Assembly: GCF_008087665.1 (NCBI RefSeq)
Contig: NZ_CP042912.1
Coordinates: 2,046,001 to 2,110,000, forward strand
Source: Mariniblastus fucicola
GTDB lineage: Bacteria; Planctomycetota; Planctomycetia; Pirellulales; Pirellulaceae
Direction of reading: 5' to 3'
DNA length: 64,000 nt
Part shown: positions 40,801 to 47,700 of the stretch, one piece after another
Layout: every line of letters starts with the position of its first letter
How positions within the stretch are numbered: the first letter of the stretch is position 1
Made by a program: the position numbers and the translations under genes
Notes under the pieces: generated by a model
What the model saw: the letters and a program-made list of their open reading frames with translations, nothing else
Databases searched by the model: none
Told to the model about the DNA's origin: nothing

Positions 40801-41408
40801 TTGACGCAAGCGGCACCGATCAGATTGTGCTGCAGTGGGCTGACAACGCGATCGAAAACCAATGGTTGCAGATCACAGTCAACGCAGGCAACACAACAGG
40901 CTTGGCAGCTCCAGACGTGTTCTACTTTGGCAACGCGATTGGCGAAACCGGCGATTCGACGACCGATGCTCGAGTCGATGCGGATGACGTTTCTCGAGTT
41001 CGACAAAACCTTTCCGGTTTCTTCTCTGTCGGGATCGACAACGTTTACGACTTCGATCGTGATTCACGAGTCGACGCTGACGATGTCTCGATTGCCCGTC
41101 AGAACCTGTCCGGATTCTTCCCAATCAGACTGATCACGCCTGGAGCTGGAAAAGCCGATTTTGGTTCAGGCTCGGATTTGTTGTTCGATGCGGCCGGTGA
41201 TGATGGCAAGCCGACGACGTCGAAAGAGGCTGGTTTGGCCAAGCGTTCGATCGTTGTTCAGACAAACGAGAAAGTCGAGCTGTCCGGTGCGATTGTTGCG
41301 GACAATGACGTTGCTGTGGTTGAGTCGCCAGCACAAGAGCGCGTGAAAGCGGAAGCTGAACTTGATCGTGCGTTCGTCGAATTTGACTTCGAAGCTGAAC
41401 TGGTTTAG
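37812..41408 (+). CDS. Large secreted M36-like metalloprotease with P-domain, cadherin-like and dockerin modules
   Basis: A 1198-residue protein. It starts with the planctomycete anchor motif PLEQKRLLAAD (residues 17-27). A pro-region is followed by a His/Asp-rich loop (DDDHDHDDGHSHS, about 190-203). The metalloprotease core has HEYGH at 389-393 (catalytic E390) and the third zinc ligand E413 in GEGFGDY, as in fungalysins. A proprotein-convertase P-domain follows (about 652-797), then a cadherin-like domain (about 805-900), and two dockerin-type calcium repeats (DARVDADDVSRVRQNLSG and DSRVDADDVSIARQNLSG, about 1050-1100). Protein turnover outside the cell is the probable role. Confidence 0.85.
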   Translation: MTSSRSRSRARFSYGPLEQKRLLAADLSTATTAEASYYLEDFKQESVARTYLDSQTETADLQTGDVELRLVEIQRGLASTVTRFQQTVHGVPVADAWVATIQGPTGDFVHVHDQSVEAVFDASCEPGKTSINFELSEEIALEYAGAKTMFADTRGELVWLPGEGNDKSASLVWQTTVFAVRDGSVDDDHDHDDGHSHSENEHGDFLTYIDAFSGEVISQENRISHFTEGSGDVFYPNPYQTLGSDTGITDNNDANSTALENQHISVTLEGLDEGTGLIKGEFVDLSTLNSSTITDVDADEADRVYEYTRDDPRFEQVQIYHTVDQINRYFHDLGFDDDTGTPNGIRDFPTLANAHWFTDDQSFYSSGNDAIHFGDGGVDDGEDGDIIAHEYGHAIQNNQNAAWGGGEMGAMGEGFGDYLAASFFQNVGDAAFQATHAAAVGEWDATSYSSDNPPNLRRVDGNKMYPTDLVGQVHADGEIWSRALWDLNQDIGAAAADQLVLESHFLLPGSSSMVTAAEMILMADENLNGGLYESNIRAAFEARGILEAPETIGVVSFDSSVYAVGDTIEIDVADGNAPSNIQVVVTSSNGDSETLSLTGSGSYSTSIVSVEGAVTADDGQLQAAIGDTITVSYFDADDGAGDSFTATDTAVFQNISVYHSEDTPTPINDNSTITSTITIADEGNLLDVDLLLDITHTWDGDLTAVLTAPGGQQFTLFDRIGSSGDNFTDTLFDDDAPDSIDSGTAPYTGTFRPNDAFTSLVGTSITGDWVLSISDAATQDTGSLNNWSLYIVVEIDEPVGPITDSNSATNTVAEDAAIGASVGVTASATDPNDDVTYSLTADAGGLFDIDPVFGVVTVAGALDFESAATHTVTVRADSDDGSFSEADFDIAVTNVNDAVVTTRQLFYLGSDYDTGDAFDSVATDKQFLLPGETATFANYSSYSLGINGLALELNDLNQVPTLANIGDFFDFKVGNDDTTADWTDAPAPISLDYVSNVDASGTDQIVLQWADNAIENQWLQITVNAGNTTGLAAPDVFYFGNAIGETGDSTTDARVDADDVSRVRQNLSGFFSVGIDNVYDFDRDSRVDADDVSIARQNLSGFFPIRLITPGAGKADFGSGSDLLFDAAGDDGKPTTSKEAGLAKRSIVVQTNEKVELSGAIVADNDVAVVESPAQERVKAEAELDRAFVEFDFEAELV

Positions 41409-41504
41409 GTCAGCCAAATTTGGCTTGGCTGAATTCAAAGATTTGGCCAAACGATTTTGATCAATCGGCCTTGCTGAATTTAGCTGTTCAGCTTGTCCCG
41501 AATT

Positions 41505-41640
41505 CTCCTCTTTGAACTTCTGGATTTTCTCCAGAAGTTCAAGGTAGTTGAGATCCGTGACGCGTGCCGAGTCGTTAAGCGTGCCGAGTCGCAGACTCCT
41601 GTGGCTTCTGGCGGCGCTTTGGCATGACCAGCACCAAGGC
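41505..41640 (-). pseudogene. Decayed duplicate of the 3' end of the giant ATPase gene
   Basis: A stretch of 33 bases at 41509-41541 is identical to 44799-44831, which encodes the C-terminal ELLEKIQKFKE region of the giant ATPase. Similarity goes on with substitutions and small insertions for about 100 more bases (GTAGTTGAGATCCGTGAC against GTAGTTGAGTTCCGTAAC, then the GTGCCGAGTCG region and CTGGCTTC). A 12-base piece is doubled at 41563-41574 and 41580-41591. No frame codes through it. The rest of the 531-base gap (41409-41939) shows no gene; the leftward frames at 41480-41853 are by-products of this remnant. Confidence 0.75.
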
Positions 41641-41939
41641 CCACGATTGGGCTTCTCCCAAAGACGAGCTGATCGTCTCTGACCTTGAGCAAGTCCTTCC
41701 GTTTTCGTTCATGACGTCGTGTAACTTCGCCTGCGCCAAAACTGGCACAGCCGGATAGCCAAGCGTGCTGCGTAAGTCACCCTGGTAAGACAGCCAGTAA
41801 GCCTGCAAAATTCGGGAAATCGAACTCCACACGCGGCAACGAAGGACGGGCATTTTTCTGGCAGTCAGTTATTATTGCTATATTGGTTGACTCTCTTCAA
41901 ACCGAGAGGAAGCACACTATTCTCCTGAGAACGAACACC

Positions 41940-44750
41940 ATGACTGACTTTTTTCGCGCCTCGACCTTGATGATGTCTCTTGCATTGTTCAGCGTAGCAA
42001 TTTGTTGCACCGAACAATCGTCCTTGGCTGCCTCGCCACAACTTGATGGTGAACATGGAGAGGATGGCGTTTCTGGCGATCCCGGAACCGACGGAGAAGA
42101 CGGCACTGATGGATCGGACATCGTCGAATCGGCCACCGATGAGATTGGCTTCAGTGTGTTCGGTGCCCGAGGAGGCAATGGTGGAACAGGCGGTGACGGC
42201 ATTGATGGGGACGACGAAGGGTCCTCGGCACAAGGCGGCAATGGTGGTAACGCTGGAAATGGAGGAGATGTTCATGTGAGCCGAAGTGCTCCGGCAGATC
42301 CAGATACTTTTTTCTCAACTGCGGTACGCGGTGGCCATGGCGGTGATGGAGGAGGTGGCGGAATAGGAACCGGCTTTGAGCTTGGAGGTGACGGCGGATC
42401 CGGAGGTCACGGTGGACGCGGAATCATTGACGGTGAAATAGGTGAATACGCATCGTTCTCCGCTCGAGGAGGTGATGGTGGGGACGCAATTGGCGTTGGC
42501 GCTGTCGCTGGTGACGGCGGTCGCTCTTACGTCAAATCTCGATTCCTGTCGAACTTTCGCTATGCCACAATTAATCAGAACGGTGGCCGAGGTGGTGCCG
42601 GGTTTGACGGAGCCGAAGGAGGCCAAGGTGCCGGTTCGACGATTGGATTCAACCCGGACCAATTTGTCTTTGATCCGGCCGGCGGCGGCGGAGGCGGTGA
42701 TCTAAACCTGAATGTCAACATTAGCGGTGGCAGGGGCGGAGACTCATACAACGGCACTGTTGGTCGAGGCGGCACGGCACGTTTGAATCTTGCACCGCTT
42801 GCCGGCGGAGCCTCCTCGCTCGGGTACACTGTCAACGCTTCGATTGTTGCGGGGCAAGGTGGGCGCGGTATCTCTACCGGAAACCAGGACACCGATGGAG
42901 CCACCGGAGCCATTGCGTTGCTCAATACTGACGACCAGCAATTGCGAACCAGCAGTTTTTTCATTCGCGGTGGCAACGGAGGTTCCGCCTTGGGTAGGCA
43001 AAATCAAGGCGATGGTGGTCAAGGTGCTGCGGCAATCGTCAACGGAGCCATCCGAGTCGCCGAGTCCAATCGTTTCGGAAGGCTTTCACTCACGATGTAC
43101 GGAGGAACGGGTGGTCATGCTCAAGGGACAGGCTGGTCCGGAAACGGCGGCAGTGTCATTGCTCCCGACATGGAACTGCACGCCGACGGAGGTGACTACC
43201 TACAAGTTTTCCTCGCTGGTGGTGACGGTGGCTGGGGCAAACGCAATGGGTCGGGCGGTGACGCCATCATCCAGAATCAGAACGCTCAGCTGGAACTGGG
43301 AACTGAGGTCAAATATTTAGGGACCTATGAAGCAACTGCCTTTGGCGGGAACGCAGGGCAGGGTAAGAATGCAGTCAACGCCGCGACGGGCGGAAACGCT
43401 GTCGCTGAACTCAGCCAGACGGGATATTCGGGCATAAACGCCTCTACCGTTGCACAAGGCGGTTTTGGCAATGATGGAGCAAGTGGCAATGCAACTGCGA
43501 AGACGTTTGCTCATTCGCTTTTGGATGACCGATTTGATTTCGACAATTCCGTCACTACAAGTGCGGTCGCTGCCACCCGACGTGGATCGAGAGGCAACTG
43601 GCGCCCAGCTTACGGAACAAATTCTGTCGCCGAATCTACTGCGATCAACGAAAACGAAGGCAGGACCAATGCCGTCGCGTCAGCCTATGGCGGTTGGGGA
43701 TTTCTGCAGGGAGGCGACGCGATTGCCACCGCTTCGTCGCATAGCATGGTCGATGGAAGCGACTCCTTCGCAAACGCCTACACACGTGGTTCCGGCAGCA
43801 CAAACTCAAGTGATGGAAACCTTTCGGAAAGCACTGCCGTTGCGACCTCAGGGTTGCAAGCGTCATCGCAGGCTCTGGCCAACTCGGAACGTATCGGCCA
43901 CAACGTCACGGCAAAATCGTTGGCTACAGCGACAGGCGACCGCATCTACTCCAATTCCTATGCTTCGACGCGGACATCGTCATGGGAACACTACGCTTCT
44001 GTGCGAACCGGATCAACGAGAAGTCTGTCTGACCAGATCGTGACCGTTGATACAGGGAGCCTGGTCCAGTTTCGCAGCTCTGATGCCATCGCTCGACCGG
44101 TCCTTGAGGGCCAGATGACTGCGGCACTACTGGTGAATCCAATCAGCGATCAGGTCGCAGAGTTCTTTGAAGATGAAAGTGATTTCGGCGATGTCTTTCT
44201 CGGATCCGAGGGCTCGGAAGTGATCGGAGTCGGATCCGTTTTCGCATCTGGGGTCGACGAAACACAACTTTTCTCCAACGCACACATTGAGTTGGACCTC
44301 GAGATACAAGAGGAGCAGTCGGGTGGAAGATTTCAGATCGGATTCTTCGGCCTGGACGACGATTTCGGCGGTTTCGAAGAAATATCTGTTTGGGGGACAC
44401 TCAACGGTCGAGAGTTCATCAACGAGGAATGGGAAGGCGAAGACAGCGCAACCGATGCCATGTCGTTCTTTGATGACCTGTTACTTGACGTTGCCGATAC
44501 GCCGCAGAACCTCGAGCACATCGATCTCGATTTTCACCTCAATTTCGTCTCCAACGATGCCACAGACCTGTTTGGTCTTGGGTTTGTCTTCGGCAACGTC
44601 GAGGTAGATGAGCTTGAAACAGGCCTCGCAGTTCGAGCACCGTCTCAACGATTCAGTCTTGGAGGCATCACCGCAGTTCCGGAACCGAGCTCGATTGTCG
44701 TGTTGATGTCGCTTGCCGTTATTGCGGGCTTCAGAAGGCAGCGATCGTAG
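41940..44750 (+). CDS. Glycine-rich secreted protein with PEP-CTERM anchor
   Basis: A 936-residue surface protein. A signal peptide at about 1-31 ends SLAASP. From about 35 to 480 the chain is built of GGxGG-type repeats (GGNGGTGGDG, GGHGGDGGGGG and the like), which resemble PGRS or collagen-like surface proteins. The region 480-700 is Ala/Ser/Thr-rich and 720-905 is acidic. It ends in a PEP-CTERM sorting signal: VPEPSS at 913-918, a hydrophobic helix, and FRRQRS. Exosortase would cleave it and attach it at the surface; no exosortase gene is nearby. ATG 41940 gives the signal peptide directly. It is enclosed by the ATPase gene on one side and the decayed copy of that gene's end on the other. 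Confidence 0.85.
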   Translation: MTDFFRASTLMMSLALFSVAICCTEQSSLAASPQLDGEHGEDGVSGDPGTDGEDGTDGSDIVESATDEIGFSVFGARGGNGGTGGDGIDGDDEGSSAQGGNGGNAGNGGDVHVSRSAPADPDTFFSTAVRGGHGGDGGGGGIGTGFELGGDGGSGGHGGRGIIDGEIGEYASFSARGGDGGDAIGVGAVAGDGGRSYVKSRFLSNFRYATINQNGGRGGAGFDGAEGGQGAGSTIGFNPDQFVFDPAGGGGGGDLNLNVNISGGRGGDSYNGTVGRGGTARLNLAPLAGGASSLGYTVNASIVAGQGGRGISTGNQDTDGATGAIALLNTDDQQLRTSSFFIRGGNGGSALGRQNQGDGGQGAAAIVNGAIRVAESNRFGRLSLTMYGGTGGHAQGTGWSGNGGSVIAPDMELHADGGDYLQVFLAGGDGGWGKRNGSGGDAIIQNQNAQLELGTEVKYLGTYEATAFGGNAGQGKNAVNAATGGNAVAELSQTGYSGINASTVAQGGFGNDGASGNATAKTFAHSLLDDRFDFDNSVTTSAVAATRRGSRGNWRPAYGTNSVAESTAINENEGRTNAVASAYGGWGFLQGGDAIATASSHSMVDGSDSFANAYTRGSGSTNSSDGNLSESTAVATSGLQASSQALANSERIGHNVTAKSLATATGDRIYSNSYASTRTSSWEHYASVRTGSTRSLSDQIVTVDTGSLVQFRSSDAIARPVLEGQMTAALLVNPISDQVAEFFEDESDFGDVFLGSEGSEVIGVGSVFASGVDETQLFSNAHIELDLEIQEEQSGGRFQIGFFGLDDDFGGFEEISVWGTLNGREFINEEWEGEDSATDAMSFFDDLLLDVADTPQNLEHIDLDFHLNFVSNDATDLFGLGFVFGNVEVDELETGLAVRAPSQRFSLGGITAVPEPSSIVVLMSLAVIAGFRRQRS

Positions 44751-44773
44751 ACAGCCGCGGCCCCGCCGGATTG

Positions 44774-47700
44774 CTACTCGATGTCGCCGGGGTTTTCTTC
44801 TTTGAACTTCTGGATTTTCTCCAGAAGTTCAGAGTAGTTGAGTTCCGTAACACGTGCCGCGTCGCGGATTCCTCTGGCTTCGGGCAGTGCTTCCGCCATG
44901 GCCAGAATCGGATCCATCCAGGTCTGCAGAACGCGAAACTGGTTGCGGATGATGTCAAGGAAGATCGTCGGCACCTTGTTGATGACTTCGACTTCGATCG
45001 GATCGACGCCTTTGTCGTGAACGTTGGCCACGGGGTTCGTGGCCGGCGCAACGACCGCGGATCCCTGAGTCTTGATGCCGTCCTTCATCAGTTTTTTGAT
45101 GCCAGTCAACGTCTTGTTGAACTTCTCAAGCTCGGAAACTGCCGTCGTCATTCGCTCGGCCGATGGGTCAGCCGACGAAGCGGTGATCATCTGATTCATC
45201 CCGGATTCGACGGCTTTCTTGATCGAAATCAGCCCGTCGCTGACGGTCGTCATTTGGGCAATCACGCGGCCCAGTCCATCGTCTTCGCTGGCTCCGGAGA
45301 GCAGCAAATTTCGCTGGAAGGTACGTTTGATATCCTCCCAGCGTTCGAGTTCTTCGCCTTCGAGTTCGCCCATCAGCTCTTTCAGCTTCAACAGGTTCGC
45401 CTGAGCTCCCGTCGTCAAAGTCTGAGCCTGATTGTTGTAGTGCGAACGGATCAGCGTCAGCAATTCCTCGTCGTTCATCACCGGGCGGATCTGTTCGGCG
45501 ATCTTGTTCATGTCGCGATACGAACCCTGCAACTTGAATGCCGGCTCGGTTCGATAGTCGTCGGCCTGAGCCGCGGATTCGATGTACAGCTGATTCACGT
45601 GCAGTACGACATCGCGAACTTTCAACAGCTTTCGCATCACCGAAACGAACTCGTTGACTTCCTCGACCGAGTAATTGCCTGCGAGGCTTTCTGAAGGAGC
45701 ACCTTTGCTGGCCGCCATCTTGATCACACGATAAACGTCTTCGCGAGACTTCGAATTCAATCGGGCCAGCGTCGAATTCGATGTCAGGCAGTTCTCCAGA
45801 TAGCTCAGCTCGAACGAATCCGCGTTGCCACCGATGACGTCGCCAAGGTTGTACGTGTCGGCTCGGCTGGCAAGCATGTCCGGGATCTGAAACTTCTCGC
45901 CGCTTTCGGTGTACGGATTTCCCGCCATCACAACGGCAACTTTGCGTCCACGCAAGTCATACGTTTTCGTTTTGCCGCCAAAGACGCCTTCGATTCGACG
46001 CGTCGCATCACAAAGCGAAATGAACTTCTGCAAAAACTCAGGGTTGCAATGCTGGATGTCATCGAGATAGATCATCACGTTATCGCCCATCTCGAGCGCG
46101 AGGTTCAGTTTCTCAACTTCCTCGCGAGCACTCGCATTCGGTGCCTCGTTCGGATCAAGCGAAGTCACCTGGTGACCGATCGCCGGACCGTTGATCTTCA
46201 TGAATGTGATGCCCAGGCGATTGGCAACGTACTCCATCAACGTCGTCTTACCGTATCCCGGTGGCGAAATCAGCAGCAGCAAGCCCATCAAATCGGTTCG
46301 TTTTTCTTCGCCGACGACGCCCATCTGTTTCGCCAGGTTGGCACCGATCATCGGCAAGTACGTGTCGTTGATCAGCTTGTTGCGAACAAAGCTGGTCAGC
46401 ACGCGTGGCTTGAATTCGCCAAGCCGCAATTCCTCGCGGCGTTGGTCAACGATTTCTTTTTTCAGATGCGTGTAAGCTTCGTAGGCCGGAACGGTGTTGG
46501 TCTCGAACTTTGCCAGACGAAGCATGAATTCGTGATAGTCCAACTCGTAGATTTTGGAGTCCACTACGCGATGGTCGCCGAGCATTCCTTCGATCTCGAC
46601 AACGGTCTTCATGTCCAGCATCTTGCGATGATCGGCGTTGCCTTCGATCAGAATCGCCGCTGTTTCTTCAATGTAATCCCGCAAATGTGGATCAGTTTTT
46701 GCGTTTGATTCGACAAAAGCTCCAACCCAACCGCAGGCGATTTCGAAGCGTTCCTGAATCGATAGTGAATCGGACCCAAGTGTTTCGGCAAGTTGATTGC
46801 CGCCTTTTTTCTTGGCGATGAAATCAGTGAAGCGATCACCAAGCTCGGTCGCGGCTTTGCTTGACGGCCACTTGCCTCCGGAAGCCAGCTGCTCGTAGAG
46901 ATATTCGGCCGTCTCGGAAACGGTGGCAACGTTTTCCAGTCTGTGATCGTTCTGAAGTGAAGACAGTTTTTTCGATCGGGCATCGACCGTGTCCACAGCT
47001 GTCGTGTCCACAGGCTGGAAGTCTATGTCACCTTCACCAGCGAGAATCTCAGCCCGTAACTTGTTGATGTAGTCTTCGCGTTCCTTCAAGCCGCCGAACA
47101 ACTTCGTCGCTGCACCAAGACTGGCCAGTTTGTCTTCCCAAGCCTGCTTCACGCCTGGACTCAGTTCGCCCAACTCCAGCCAATACATCGCCGCTTTGGC
47201 GCGTGATTTCGGCGAGTACTTCAACAGCCCCAGATCCAAATGCATTTTCAGCAGCTGGCTCAAAATCAGGTTCGCGTCATGATCGTGGACGCCTTTGATG
47301 TAACCTTCGCTGTAGCGGGGTGCCATGAACTGGCTGACCGTTTCAAGGCGTTTTTCATCGTCCGCCTTGAACAGTTTCTTCAAATCAAGATCTGGTGAGC
47401 GGAGCATCTGATAGGCCAAATACTCGGCGCGATACACGTCGCGATTTTCGCTGACCACCGTCTGATCCCAAACCGGTTTGGTCGCGTTGAGCTCGGGTGA
47501 GGTCGCTGTCTCGAAATAGTTCGTGCCGCTCAAGTGGAAGTGCATGTCGCCGTCTTTGATGACGGTCGTCAGATCCAATGGCTGCACGTTGACGGAGAAC
47601 TTGTGCGTGCCAAACTGAATGATGTTCTGGCCATCGACGTACAGCTCATTTTTGTCACGCAGTTGGCGAATCGTGTCTTCGCGAACCGTTTTTAACCGGC

